From positions 73,603,001 to 73,667,000 of the forward strand of contig NC_069361.1 in assembly GCF_021730395.1 (NCBI RefSeq): a stretch of 64,000 nucleotides of DNA, given 5' to 3'. The notes below the pieces were generated by a model. That model made no database searches. It was not told the DNA's origin and worked only from the letters and a program-made list of their open reading frames with translations. Of the stretch, positions 22,301-57,227 are shown piece by piece. Each line of letters begins with the position of its first letter. Position 1 is the stretch's first letter. This DNA comes from Mercenaria mercenaria (Eukaryota; Mollusca; Bivalvia; Venerida; Veneridae). The position numbers and the translations under genes were made by a program.

Positions 22301-23983
22301 CCAGCCTGCGCTTCCGCGCAGTCTGGTCAGGATCCATGCTGTTCGCCAACAGTTTCTCTAATTGCTATAGGCTCTGAAAGCGAACAGCATGGATCCTGAC
22401 CAGACTGCGCGGATGCGCAGGCTGGTCTGGATCCATGATGGTCGCAAACCCACTATGTTGGTTTTCCCATGGCACGGCTCAATTTATTAACAGTTCATAA
22501 GTTTTGAATTCCTCTCAAGTCTGCTTCACGGAAAAAAACCCCAACACTATTACCGTATTTGGTGTGCTCGTGACTCAAACCCACGATCTCCATGATGAGC
22601 AGCCGACACCATAACCATGAATATATATCTTGAATCTTGCTTGCATAAGGTCCTTCAGGAAGAACATTTATATTTAATTTTACTTTTAGAAATTCCTTCA
22701 GGATGACTATTTATTTTGAATTTTACTTACAGAAGTTCCTTCAGGACGAATATTTACAAGACAACAAAGAAGAGATGATAAGGTATGTTTTCAGCTTCAA
22801 CAGAAATCTGGTTTCTTGACGGCTACTTCTTAGCCTGTCTCCTTCTAAATCTAAAAAGACACCACGAGAACATAAATATATGAGCGGATAATTATAGTAT
22901 TGGCCGTATCGGGTTTTGCTAACCTAGCGTTTTGTAGCCCGTAATATTTTACTAGAACATTGTCAAATGAATGACATGGTTACATTGCGCTTAAGATATA
23001 TTACGATACCCAATTATTACCTCATTTATTTCTCAGTTAGCTAGCACTTGTTCACATGTATATGGATATATATAGTAACCTATTCAAAACCCAATCTCCA
23101 ACACTGGTTCTGAAAGACGTATGACTTTAAAATTTCAGTCAAAAATGGATCGCTGAACAACCTATCGGAACATTTATTATCCGGCTAGGTACAACAACGA
23201 AAAAGGTAACTTACAACTTTGATATTGTCACTGCATGATTAATATTTTACTGTCGTCGAATTTGTAGTTCAACTATGTTTATATAAGTAGTCTTAACTCT
23301 TGAGTCACCCTGAAATATTGTTTATTTACTGAAATGTTCACATCAAAAGCATCAGACGTAAAAGAATATGGTTGGACATTTTTTCTTGCTTTTGAGTTGT
23401 TTGTAAGATCACTGTTTGCATTTCAGGAACTATGTGTCAATACTGGAAATGGTGTAAAAATTTATAAAGTCTTAGAAAAGGTACTTGATATTGAACAAAC
23501 TTATATCAATTAAAATTGATTGAAACTTCCATATGAACATAGAGCCAAATCTTGCCAAACCTTGCGATAGCAAACCGAGATCCCGACTTTCTTGGCATTT
23601 TACGTCATAAGCGAAATTGATCTTGGTTACACGTTATTTACCGAGGAAACGAATACGTTTTCTTTTTTTTTTTCATTTTCAAACAGTGCTATACTTTTAG
23701 ATGTAACTTATTGCTAATCAGAATACTAAACGCATGTAATCTGTGATATTTGTGACATTTTATATGATTTTTACCAGGTAAGTAATAATATAACAATTGA
23801 CAACATTAATGAAAGAACTTTTAACACTGTACAATATTTTATTTTCAGGGTGGAAAAGTGTATTTATCAGAAAGTAGAACATTCCATACATTAGATGACC
23901 TTGTAAATTTCTACCGTTTTCATGATTTACCATCTAGGCACATACAGCAGAAATTAACAAGAGGTTATAAGTCAGAGAAATGA
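10330..23983 (+). CDS. SH3BP2-like PH-SH2 adaptor, 13 coding exons, 402 aa
   Basis: Exons: 10330-10360, 12043-12138, 14311-14434, 15427-15541, 16409-16461, 17315-17349, 19384-19506, 20748-20879, 21589-21782, 22733-22782, 23139-23205, 23427-23480, 23849-23983. All junction phases agree and the total is 1,209 nt. Residues about 23-135 form a PH domain (GILAKLIRGRW ... LVFACPSLESKEIWKNALQ). Residues about 303-398 form an SH2 domain (W321, GTFIIR with the FLVR-type Arg333, KVYLSES, DDLVNFYRFHDLPS), which ends at the C terminus as in vertebrate SH3BP2. The linker carries candidate phosphotyrosine motifs DPYYINM (217-218) and TYENL (298), the latter a YxN GRB2-type site. SH3BP2 family proteins link immune or osteoclast tyrosine kinases to downstream signalling at the membrane; that role is inferred here. 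STAP-type adaptors are the alternative, but SH2 at the extreme C terminus and the N-terminal DIGAPIL favour SH3BP2. Confidence 0.85.
12043..12138 (+). CDS. SH3BP2-like exon 2 (start of PH domain)
   Basis: The acceptor is acaatatttcag and the donor gtaagt. It encodes GAPILKNIVEYKKCGM and GILAKLIRGR, the first PH strand. Confidence 0.85.
14311..14434 (+). CDS. SH3BP2-like exon 3 (PH domain)
   Basis: The acceptor is ttatttacag and the donor gtaatg. It encodes WCHRFLIVSKG, CSWCLFCYED and AVYILRECK. An alternative donor at 14428 (gtaaat) would break phase with exon 4. Confidence 0.82.
15427..15541 (+). CDS. SH3BP2-like exon 4 (PH domain)
   Basis: It encodes VEDYTDIKNPDITGL, FTDAYRKDLVFACPSLESKE. 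The donor gttgct is weak but is the only one that keeps phase into exon 5. An upstream acceptor at 15410 would introduce a stop. Confidence 0.78.
16409..16461 (+). CDS. SH3BP2-like exon 5 (PH C-terminal helix)
   Basis: The acceptor is tctattcaag and the donor gtaagt. It encodes IWKNALQSGITESQNYS, with the PH-domain hallmark Trp at residue 124. Confidence 0.85.
17315..17349 (+). CDS. SH3BP2-like exon 6 (linker)
   Basis: A 35-nt exon between ttgttttag and gtaagt encodes DSGFASGGSTR. The phases fit on both sides. Confidence 0.72.
17708..17751 (+). pseudogene. Exon-7 relic A in intron 6
   Basis: It resembles the start of exon 7 including the acceptor (tgtttaag|atctgtt) and reads DLLINAVANPYV against exon 7 DLLIDPLANQYV. 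The frame ends soon afterwards at a taa and no good donor follows. Confidence 0.6.
17839..17875 (+). pseudogene. Exon-7 relic B in intron 6
   Basis: 'tgttgactgacctaacgaca' resembles the first 20 bases of exon 7 and can be read LLTDLTTN. It is more decayed than copies A and C. Confidence 0.35.
17908..17980 (+). repeat. tRNA-Ser-like sequence (SINE head or tRNA pseudogene)
   Basis: It is exactly 73 nt with a perfect 7-bp acceptor stem (ggtagtc/gactacc), an A-box-like cggcccagtgattag and a B-box-like gggttcgattt. The T stem pairs poorly and no variable arm is seen, so it is unlikely to be a working tRNA. Confidence 0.5.
19243..19275 (+). pseudogene. Exon-7 relic C in intron 6
   Basis: 'ctgttgactgaccca' and 'caccaata' align with the start of exon 7 at about 27 of 31 bases. 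It reads LLTDPVAHQY against LLIDPLANQY. The acceptor AG is replaced by GG. It lies only 140 bp upstream of the live exon. Confidence 0.55.
19384..19506 (+). CDS. SH3BP2-like exon 7 (linker, DPLANQYV)
   Basis: The acceptor is cgctgtttaag and the donor gtttag. It encodes DLLIDPLANQYVTESI, QSRYGYEDIDDADIL and MTESKSEK. Tyrosines 162 and the YGYED pair could be phosphorylated. The start of this exon has three decayed relatives in the preceding intron. Confidence 0.82.
20748..20879 (+). CDS. SH3BP2-like exon 8 (linker, DPYYINM)
   Basis: The acceptor is catattttag and the donor gtgggt. It encodes a basic stretch KQKHKPHRKTS and the DPYYINMKQ motif, which combines YxN and YxxM forms. Confidence 0.82.
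21589..21782 (+). CDS. SH3BP2-like exon 9 (Ser/Thr-rich linker)
   Basis: The acceptor is tttttaacag and the donor gtaagt. It encodes GSEDSQPTSGSSQGF, SVRSPSTVPSL, an acidic segment, and STTYENL at the end. It is probably disordered. Confidence 0.82.
22243..22483. mobile_element. 241-bp palindromic element in intron 9
   Basis: Long inverted arms of about 100 bp begin attgagccatgcca and end tggcacggctcaat. Inner arm segments such as ggatccagaccagcctgcgc have close reverse complements (about 22293-22345 with 22383-22432). The loop is about 35 bp. It is non-coding. The transcript would form a long hairpin 250 bp upstream of exon 10. Confidence 0.85.
22647..22775 (+). repeat. 43-bp tandem triplication spanning the exon 10 acceptor
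   Basis: The units are 22647-22689, 22690-22732 and 22733-22775. Each begins with a version of 'ccttcagga(a/t/c)ga' and the first two end in '..acttttag' or '..acttacag'. The third unit is the start of exon 10. The first two read KVLQEEHLY and KFLQDDYLF against the live KFLQDEYLQ, so an exon start with its acceptor was copied in tandem. Confidence 0.8.
22733..22782 (+). CDS. SH3BP2-like exon 10 (SH2 start)
   Basis: The acceptor is ttacttacag and the donor gtatgt. It encodes KFLQDEYLQDNKEEMI. Using the upstream acceptor at 22689 would reach a TGA. Confidence 0.82.
23139..23205 (+). CDS. SH3BP2-like exon 11 (SH2, FLVR motif)
   Basis: The acceptor is aaaatttcag and the donor gtaact. It encodes QKWIAEQPIGTFIIRLG, with Arg333 in the phosphotyrosine-binding position. 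Confidence 0.88.
23427..23480 (+). CDS. SH3BP2-like exon 12 (SH2)
   Basis: The acceptor is gcatttcag and the donor gtactt. It encodes ELCVNTGNGVKIYKVLEK. The usual His of SH2 strand D is replaced by Ile (VKIYKV); vertebrate SH3BP2 is also non-canonical there (VRNYRI, from memory). Confidence 0.85.
23849..23983 (+). CDS. SH3BP2-like exon 13 (SH2 end and stop)
   Basis: The acceptor is tattttcag. It encodes GGKVYLSESRTFHTL, DDLVNFYRFHDLPS and a basic tail ending RGYKSEK, then TGA at 23981-23983. Confidence 0.9.
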   Translation, partial: GGKVYLSESRTFHTLDDLVNFYRFHDLPSRHIQQKLTRGYKSEK

Positions 23984-26900
23984 CCTAAGAGAAGTGTTGC
24001 ACATTTTATTACCTCTCCTGAACGGGCTCAGTCAAATCGAAGCTGATATCATTCTGCTTGGTTGTGTGTTTGCTCTGCTTCGAAAGGATATATCTATGGA
24101 TTTTATTCACGTTATATGACATATGAATTGTGTTTTCAAGATATGACGTAATAGATACAACAGCGAAACATACCTTGCGGTTTGGTCCACTTTTACGTTA
24201 CAAAGTGATCGCTTGGTTTTACTTCAGTGAACACCAACGAATCTTTTTAAAAAAAATTAAATACCGGTAATTTGATCAGTTCTGAATTGATAAAACTATG
24301 TTGGTAGGATTTTTTCCATTCTAAACACATTTTAAACACACAAAAAAGTTTCAGTTTCCAATTTCGGCTTTAATTTTCCTTGTTAATACAAATGTTTAAA
24401 ACCATTAGGACGTTATAGTTAGCAAAACAATTCCTACTTTCACACCGAAAGACTTTTAGAATGATTTACAGCTTGTGTCTGGATGTTGCCGCAATTCACG
24501 GAACACCCTATTACGGATGGTGGTGGATCAAGGTGGTACCTCAGTATTTCACATGACATGCAGAATCCAGACTTTAACAAAGATAATCATTTAGTCATCT
24601 TTCTGTTTTCAAAAATGCAGCTTACTATAATGTAATCAACAGTTAAAGGAGATGTTGCAGTCAAATGCGTCATTTTACTCTTCCCTGTTTGTCGGATACC
24701 ATTTAAATGGAATTTCTATGGATTTTACCAAACTAAAGATGTCAGTGACTTTGTTATATCCACTTTCTTACAATTCTTTTATATATATGATTGTGTTGAT
24801 AACTATTCAGTTTACAAACATTCTAACGTAACATTATTAACCTGTATCCTACACTTTATCTGAAGTATGTTTGGGCACTCCTTATAACTATGAAACTCAC
24901 TTAAGTTCAGAAAATATTGTTCTGACATTTGAAATTAACAATAGCAGTTTAACGCGAAAAGATTATTTGTCAAACATACGCAAATTTTAGTTCCAGTCTT
25001 AAGTTACACCTTTTCGAAATAGTATTACCTTAACGGAGTCAAATTGCAGAAGTTCATGTCGAAATACTTATCTCACATATCGCTTTCAAAAATGCAGTGT
25101 AGTGAAAGTCATGGCCTCAACTCGATTTTAATGGACACAGGTTGGCCTGGTGTACGTTTAAGGGTCCCAAAGTCAAAACACTGCATGGTTGCAGTGCAAA
25201 GATATGTTTTACTCATCTTCAGAATACGTACAATGTCAGATACAACCAACGCCAGTTTAAACATCAGATACAACGATGACAACGGTTATCTTAAATCAAC
25301 AATAAGGTATCATAAGCTACCAAATAAACGTCAAATTATATCAAGTTTCATTATAGTTACATAAAATGCTTCTTTAAAATGATATACAAATGTAAATCTG
25401 AAATGAATTCTTATGTAAGAATTGTTATGCCATTCTGAAAAAAGGCTGAAAAATACGTGTTGCAAAATGAGTATAAATATTAAAATAAACAGAAAAACTG
25501 AAAAGAAATAGTGATTGTACAATCCAAATTTACAGAATTTTAACATTTTATTAACAACAGATCTGTCGAAATATGTTTAATATTTAAAAAAATCTTCACC
25601 GAGTAATTTGAAAGATACTGGCAAATGTGTTTCCTTAAAAGATTTCATAATATTATTAAATGCAGGTTTCCTGAATATTTGAACTTTATTATTCGTTTCA
25701 ATACTTGTGTATTCGTTATATGTATTACAATCATTCCAAATATGTATGTGTATATGTATATTGCTCAATTGTACGTAGGCTATGACAGTCAGTTACAAAT
25801 TTTCAAAGTTAGTGTTTCATTTTTAAGTTCTCATATATAATTGTAAAGTATAAACTCAAATAATTGTTAAGTAAATCCTAGCTAACTGTATATTTCGCAT
25901 ATTCCTCAAAATGTATATAGTTACATGGCTGGCGAACATTGTGTAAAAATAATTTAATTATAAAAACAATGACAAAGTTAACGATCCGTAGATGTTATCT
26001 GACGTAAATAAAAGTCAAACATTGGTACCAATTGTACACTTCATTACAATTATTATCGTTTAACGATACTTATTATATGATGAAATCATTGTTTAAAAGC
26101 TGATGAATCTTTGGTAAATCTTGGTGCCACTATTCATAGCAAGACAACAAGAAGTGGTCTGGTGAAAAAATAAAAATCGCACATATCTTGATCATGTTTC
26201 ACTTAATCATTTTAAATCATTAACAAATTAAGCCTTACAAGTGTGTTGCATTGCGTCTTGGATCATCTTGATACCAACTGATTACTTTCGAAGCGACTTT
26301 GTCAACACGATTGTGGTACTTTAAATTACAATTTGTATTCTAGCTTACATATATAACAAAACTGTTTTGGGAATTGCTAGCCCAAACTCATTCAGCACAT
26401 ACAAACTGTGGTTAAATAGAAAAAGTGGAAAACCACGGATAAGAATATCAAGTGTGTATTAACTTCTCACACTGAGAAAAAAATATCTCGATTTGAAATA
26501 TAAGGGGATATATCTGAAATATAAAAGGGTTTAGCTGGAAAAGACCACATGTATACATAACAATTTAACTAATTAAGGTAACTTTATAGTCTTTATTATC
26601 AATCGTACAACGATGAAAACTAAACAGAAAAGAAAAGAAGATGAGAAAAACAGAAGATCCGAAGATCATGAGACTGACACAGTGGTTGTTCTATATTTTT
26701 ATATTTATTTAATTTAATAAAGGACGGCCAATCATCTGTTCAAGAAATAATACTGTGCTATATAGATTTAGCGTTGTTGTTTTGTGTGTCTCTTTATGTA
26801 TCATTGTCTCTTATTGTACGTTTACAATGTCCACTTTTTATATTGCTTACGCATATCGAAAAGTGCTAACAATCAGCAGGTTAATGGTACATAGAACATA

Positions 26901-28365
26901 GAACATAAAAGATGAACTGTATAAAATATTTCTGTTAATCCCAATTGTACTTTTTAAAAATCACTTCTGTTCATCCCATTGTACTTTTTAACTGTTGAAA
27001 TAATTTTGTTTATCCCATTTACTGTGTAGCTTATTAATTAATTTCTGATAATCCCATTTTACTTTTTAACTTTTTGAATTAATTTTGTGTTTATCCCATT
27101 TACTGTGTAACTTATAAATTAATTTCTGTTAATCCCAATTTTACTTGTGTGATTTATTATTTACTTTCTGTTCAGCATCAAAATAGTTTCTAAAATAGAA
27201 AATTTGATAAGCAACAGCTCGCTCAACACGGCAAACATTAAATTGCACATTGACGGTGGTAGAAACTTCATGCTATCGTCCACGCCCTCTAGCCCCGGAC
27301 TGAGCAGAATTCAGCATTTTACATATTACAAATACTGAAATGAAATTTTATGGTTTGGATATTCCCTGTATATAAATCAGTAAGATCTATGTCACTGCAA
27401 CAGGAACATTGTCGTATGGCACTTTAGTTTTCTCTTGCGCAGCATATATAATACTAAAGCATAATTATAGTGAAACATGTTCCCCTATGATAAGATACCA
27501 GGTGTTTGATATAGTCGGGCGTTGTAGAATTTAATGAATATAGTGCGCGCCCATTTCAAAATATACATGCACGTGTAACAACTTGTGTGCACGCGTAAAT
27601 ATATACGTCCACGTGTAAATATTTAGGTGCATGCTTATATGGACGTGCTATATACGTGCTATATACACGCGCAAACGTAATTACGCGTGCATGTATGAAT
27701 TTACGCGTACAACATAACATGTAACACTTTATGTTATGGGGACTACGATAAAAACTGCTCCGTCTACCATTTCCAAAATATCAAAGGCAGAGTGAGTGAG
27801 GAGTAAGCGAGATGTGATGGAAAACATGTATGATAAAAACAAAGACACTTAAACATTCATGTTAAGTAATTGCATATAAAGCCGTTCATATAAAAAGCAG
27901 AAGAATTAAGGAAGATGACTTCAGCCAAAAATATCTTTTTATATACAACAGGGCTCTTCTTGCTTGCTCCTATTCGAGGGCGAAACCCACGAATATAGCA
28001 TTTTATAAACTGACAAAATGGTAGGTTATTAAAAGCAAATGAAAATACAAATAAGCAATGTTACAGAAAATAGTTAGTGTTAAAATAAGAAACTAGAGCT
28101 CAACAAATAATTATATATCGTGGCTATACGATCAGGTACAATTAGATGTTATCTAATTTACAGACAGTGATGATTTTAAAAATACATTTTGCACGATATT
28201 GTTTGCAACTAAATTCTATTCCTATTACACGTTAATCAAAAGAACTGTATTTGCTGACACTACCTGGTAGCTAACACACATTAACACAATACTGCATAAA
28301 AGAAACAAAAGTATGCAGGGTAGACGACGGGAAGTCGACGAATCAAATCTAACATTTACATACAC
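23984..28365. other. 3' UTR and gene-free interval between the two genes
   Basis: The first part is presumably the 3' UTR of the adaptor. No further exon is convincing. The small ORFs at 25044-25364 and 25625-25840 lack splice or family support. It contains a minisatellite (26928-27150) and an alternating acgtg/acgcg-rich stretch (27540-27720). Confidence 0.55.
26928..27150 (+). repeat. Imperfect minisatellite with 'atcccatttactgtgtaact' type units
   Basis: Units of about 40-50 bp containing 'ttctgttaatccca' and 'ttgtactttttaa' alternate about five times. Confidence 0.65.
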
Positions 28366-29935
28366 AACAAGAGGGTCATGATGACCCTGGATCGCTCACC
28401 TGAGTAATATGAGCTACATGTTTCAAATGTCAAACTGATGATTTTTAGAAATTTTTTGGAAGGTTTTCCTATGTACAATCAAGTAACCCCTGGGGCGGGA
28501 CCAATTTTACCCCGGGGGTCATGATTTGAATAAAGTTTGTAAAAGTCTACTAGGCAATGTTACTTATCAAATATCTAAGATCTAGGCCTTCTGGTTTATT
28601 TTTAGCAAATTTATGAAGATTTCTCTATGTACAATCAAGTAACCCCTGGGGCTGGATCAATTTGACCCAGGGGGATCAAGGTTTGAAATACATTTGTAGA
28701 GGTCCACTAGGCAATACTACATGTCAAATATATAAGCTCTAGGCCTTCTGGTTTATTTTTAGAAAATTTTAAAGGTTTTTCTATGTACAATCAAGTAACC
28801 CCATGGGGCGGGGTCAATTAGATCCCAGCGGTCATGATTTGGATAAATTTTGTAGAAGTCTACTAGACAATGCTACATATCAAATATCTAAGATCTAGGC
28901 CTTCTGGTTTATTTTTTGAAATTTTTTAAAGATTTTCCTATGTAAAATCAAGTGACCCCTGGGGCGGAGTCAATTTTGACCCCGGGGGACATAATTGAGC
29001 AAATTTTGTAGAGGTCCATTAGGCAATGCTACAAGTGAAATATCTAAGCTCTAGGCCTTCTGGTTTATTTTTAGAAATTTTTTGAAGATTTCCTATGTAA
29101 AATCATTTGACCCCTGGGGCGGGATCAATTTTGACCCAGGGGGTCATGATTTGAACAAATGATGTAGAGGTCTACTAGGGAATGCTACATGTGAAATATC
29201 TAAGCTCTAGGCCTTCTGGTTTATTTTTGGAAATTTTTGAAGATTTTCCTATGACTGGGTCAATTTTGACCCCTTGGTCATGATTTGAAAAACTTTAGTA
29301 GAGGTCAACTAGGCAATGCTACTTGTCAAATATCTAAGCTCTAGGGCTTCTGGATTTTGAGAAGAAGATTTTTTAATATTTTCAATTGTAAAATCAAGTG
29401 ACCCCTGGAGCGGGGTCAATTTTGACCCAGGGGTCATGTTTTGAACAATTTTAGTAGAAGTCCACTAGGCAATGTTACATGTCAAATATCTAAACTCTAG
29501 GGTTTCTGGTTTTTGAGAAGATTTTTTAAGATTTTCCTATGTAAAATCAAGTGACCCCTGGGGCTGGGTCAATTTTGACCCCGGGGTCATGATTTAAACA
29601 AACATGGTAGAGGTCCACTAGGCAATACTTCACACCAAATATCTAAGCTCTATAGGGCTTCTGGTTTTTGAGAAGAAGATTTTTAGAAGATTTTTTAAGT
29701 TTTTCCTTTCGGTCGCCATGGCAACCAGCGTTCTGCATAAAATTCAATTCTTTGAACAATTTTGAAAGGGGTGGGGGGACACCCAAGGATCATTCCTGTG
29801 AAGTTTGGTGTAATTCTGCCCAGTGGTTTTCAAGAAGATTTTTTTACAAATTGTTGACGGGCGACGCACGACGGACGACGGACATCAAGCGGTCACAATA
29901 GCTGACCTTGTCACTTCGTGACAGGTGAGCTAAAA
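28366..29935. mobile_element. Tandem-array element (156-bp unit, about 8 copies), pearl/Helentron-associated type
   Basis: It opens with a palindrome agggtcatgatgaccct (28372-28388). About eight units of 156 bp follow (anchor 'cctatgtaaaatcaagtgac' and variants at about 28471, 28627, 28783, 28940, 29095, 29251, 29385, 29539). It closes with a hairpin, gctgaccttgtcac/gtgacaggtgagc, at 29901-29930. The layout of short terminal hairpins with an internal tandem array matches non-autonomous bivalve elements of the pearl/HINE kind; that assignment is inference. No protein is encoded. Confidence 0.75.
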
Positions 29936-30217
29936 ATCACTCTGTGATACCTCTCTCGAAAATCTCTTCTATTTGTCCATAACAATTTGATATTCATACA
30001 TTACAAACAACTGTACAAAATTCTAAAATATTAATTCACTTTGAAAGATAAATTAATTTCCTTTATGATCCTTAAAACAACATAAATAAGATAACCGGCA
30101 GACATGACTTACTTTTGAGGTGATCACACTATATGCTCCAAAAGAGTGGTTATTTAGATAGACTACTAGTATTCTAATTTTGTCTATTACATTAATGTCA
30201 CCAGACTTATTCACTGT

Positions 30218-54174
<23,957 letters not shown>

Positions 54175-54754
54175 TTCTACTTTAATGATACCGATAAAGG
54201 ACAGAAAGAGTTAATATTTAGTCTAGTTTGCTGCGTTGGTGTTCACCTAAGATTCTTTTTTTTTTTTTTTTTTTTTTTGGAATTTTAATAAACTGGTAAA
54301 TTTAAAAAAAGCATGTTCCTAACTTTCGTATTGGTGACGCAGCATGCAATATATTTTCCTTGAAAATCAAAACGAAACTAGTTCAAATTGAGGGGAAAAT
54401 GAGCTAGATGAATTGGTCGTCCTTGTTTATTTTATTAAGATTAAGCCGACATGTAACAAATGTGTACGTACATGTATATTGTAAGGTTGTCTTGATCGAT
54501 CTACAAACCACAAAATGAAAACCGAAAATGAACTAGTTGATCATTCGACCGTGAATATCTTTCTTTCATAAAATACTTACTCTGCTAGGCTGCCAAAAGA
54601 TACTGGGTCAACCTTGACACATGTAGAATGGTAGTTATATCTATACATGTACAGTGCTTTCAATCAATGCATTTCAAATCGAAAGCGAAAGTAGTTATTT
54701 CCTGGTCTAATTAAAAGCCGTCCAAGTTTACAAAGACACGACGGAACAAAACCA
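54175..54754. promoter_or_regulatory. Upstream flank of the DTX3L-like gene (putative promoter side)
   Basis: This AT-rich sequence has a long T run (about 54258-54278) and no further exon. It would contain the promoter if exon 1 is really first. No TATA box in a convincing position was identified. Confidence 0.3.
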
Positions 54755-55097
54755 TTAGGCCTCAAAAAATTCTTTGTTTCCGGTAACATGCTAAAAAAAT
54801 TAGGGTAGGTAGGTCGGAATTTTTTTTTTTTTTTGAATTTTTTTATTAAGTGAGACTTTTCAGAAATTATTTTTATGTCAAAAAATGAATACAAATAAGA
54901 AGGTTATGCCTTTAGAACATCAGTAAATTGATTTCTAATATCACTGACCATGTTTAAAGCATAAGGCATAAGTGTTGCAACTTTTTGCTAAAAAGTTGAA
55001 AAAAAAATTCTCCAAGGCCATAAAAACTTTAGGGTCGGGCCAAAAATTAAGGGTAGGTCGGGATACCGGAAACAAACAATTTTCTTTTACGCCTTGT
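54755..55097. mobile_element. MITE with 'tttgtttccggta' inverted ends
   Basis: aaattctttgtttccggtaa (54768-54787) is matched by taccggaaacaaacaatttt (55064-55083). Inside each arm 'agggtaggt(a)ggtcgg' and 'agggtaggtcggg' are also related. It is about 340 bp and non-coding. Confidence 0.65.
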
Positions 55098-55424
55098 TAA
55101 AGTGTTGTTAATGTGACAGTAAATTTTAACGTTTCTAATATATTGCGTCATTTTAAAGTGTACATAATGGTGTTTTGCATGGGTTAAAAGCTATACTTAG
55201 CTTATGTCACTTTGTTAAAACCTTTCAGACAATAAATATATATATATAATTTTTTATTTGATTTTAAAATGTTTTTAACTGGAAGTCAAACTGTATACCA
55301 AATGTGTAACCGTTAACACAAAATTGAATGGACCAAAGAATCTAAAACGATTTTTGTGTACGACTTGTAGTGCATATGTGAGAACTGAAAACCAGATTTT
55401 CATGCGCGTGTTATGCATATCGTG

Positions 55425-57010
55425 AAATTTGCTAAAAACAAGTTTCTAAAGAGGGTTGCAGATAGTGTTAAGACTGCGCCAAAATCGTTCTGGCGTTATG
55501 TTAAGGACAAAAACGTTGATCAGGTATAAAGATGAAAACTGGGATACAAAAAAAAAATCAGACACTTCATATGACTTTTACGAAAGAGATACTTCAAATT
55601 AACTAAATTTTAAAAGTCTTAAAAGCGTAAATTGTTAAGCACATTATAAACGCTTCAAAGTCTTGTGGGTCATACTTACTTTTTGAAGGTGTGTGCAGAG
55701 GAACTATATATGCCTCTAAAGGAAAACGTTCGCAAATCTTTTAACAGTGGTGTTGTTCCATAAGACTAATATCAGACGAAAATTTATGTATCTGATCCGC
55801 ATAATTATAGACCTGTATCATTAACTTCAGTTGCATGTAAATTTCTTGAAAGAATTTATTGTAAATCATTTAAAAAGATGTAATATATTATGTAACCAAT
55901 GGTTTTAAGAAAAACAGAATCACCTTCTACAATTATTATTAATTGTGCTAGAGGATTGAACTGAAACACTATACAACGATTTACAAAAGTATATGATATA
56001 TTGCGTGAAGCTTTTGAAAGCGTTCCCGATCGTATATGATATAATTACGTCAAGCTTTTGAAAGCGTTCCCGATCGTACACTATATAATTATCTCCGGCA
56101 TTCTTCTTCAACTTTCGAAAATTTGTTTGAACCAACGGAACTAATTGGTTGTAGTGAATGGAAGTTCTTCCGAGCGGAATGATGTTTATGGTATGCCTCA
56201 AGGCTCCATATTTGGACCGATACATATTTTTTTTTATAAATTACTTTCCGTACGTGTTTATATCGATATGCCAGTTATTCGCTGATGGCAGAAAATTGTA
56301 AAAATAGACTGAAACAGATATAGACCAACAAGAACTTAAATATAATATATATAAACTCTAATGGAACAAAGACTACTAGTTAAAATCTTATGTAAACTCA
56401 TGCATTCTTTTTCGATTATGATTATCACTTGTACGATGAAAATTGTTGACTCACACATTCTTCTAAAAACTCTGAAAAGGACCTTAGGTCGCGTTTATTC
56501 ACTGAAAACTGAAACTTTGGTAAAAATCTTGATCAGACTCCCAAACTTTACAAAATTTTCTTCATGCTCTTGAGCAATTTGAACAGTACTGGTCCATGGA
56601 ATATGTAACCCTGATAAGTGCGAGGTGTTGCAAATAACTATGAAAAAGAACCCTTATATCTTCACCTATGTATTTTACGTGGCACTAACCTAAAAAGCAA
56701 TAATGGCGCTTAATACCGTGTGTTGACAATTTCAAAAGATCTTTACTGGTCAGCACATGCCAACAATATTACAGCTAAAGCAAAATGTATACGTCTGTTT
56801 TATCAGAAGAATATCAAGACAAACAATAATGAAATTTAAACAAAGGGTTACAAACACCAATATTCCGCCCCATTAAGAATGGTAATTGTTCAACGGTTTG
56901 GCACCTCAGGTAAAAATCTCTCACTAGCAAAATTGAAATCAATCTAACTAAAGTACTTGATCTTCTAAACGAAGATTTGAGGATGACCCATTCACATTCA
57001 TTTTCCGATA
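55425..57010 (+). mobile_element. Old decayed LINE (CR1/L2-like)
   Basis: Conceptual fragments in shifting frames match non-LTR elements: VADSVKTAPKSFWRYVKDK (about 55457-55510), NYRPVSLTSVACKFLERI (about 55803), GMPQGSIFGPI (about 56190), QLFADG (about 56272) and ISKDLYWSAHANNITAKAKC (about 56730). Many stops and shifts show great age. The clade assignment is tentative. Confidence 0.75.
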
Positions 57011-57147
57011 TATTTGGATTTCCGTAATTACTATTTTTATTTTCGCAAATTTATTTTTATTTAAACCAATCAGACGACTAGATTCAACAAGTATTTGGCT
57101 GAACCATCAAACTAGCGTCTAATGTCAAAGCATGAGAAAAATGTGCA

Positions 57148-57227
57148 GTCAGTCAGGGGCTCGAACCCGCTGGAACCCTCGCTAAAAGGGCGGGTGCCCT
57201 ACCAACAGAGCTAACTAGCTGACTGAC
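57148..57227 (-). repeat. tRNA-Lys-like SINE head
   Basis: On the minus strand a tRNA-like order is visible: ttagctctgttggtagggc (A box), cccttttag (anticodon-loop-like, TTT), gcgggttcgagccc (B box), enclosed by inverted gtcagtcag/ctgactgac. Extra bases between acceptor and D arm make a functional tRNA unlikely. Confidence 0.5.
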
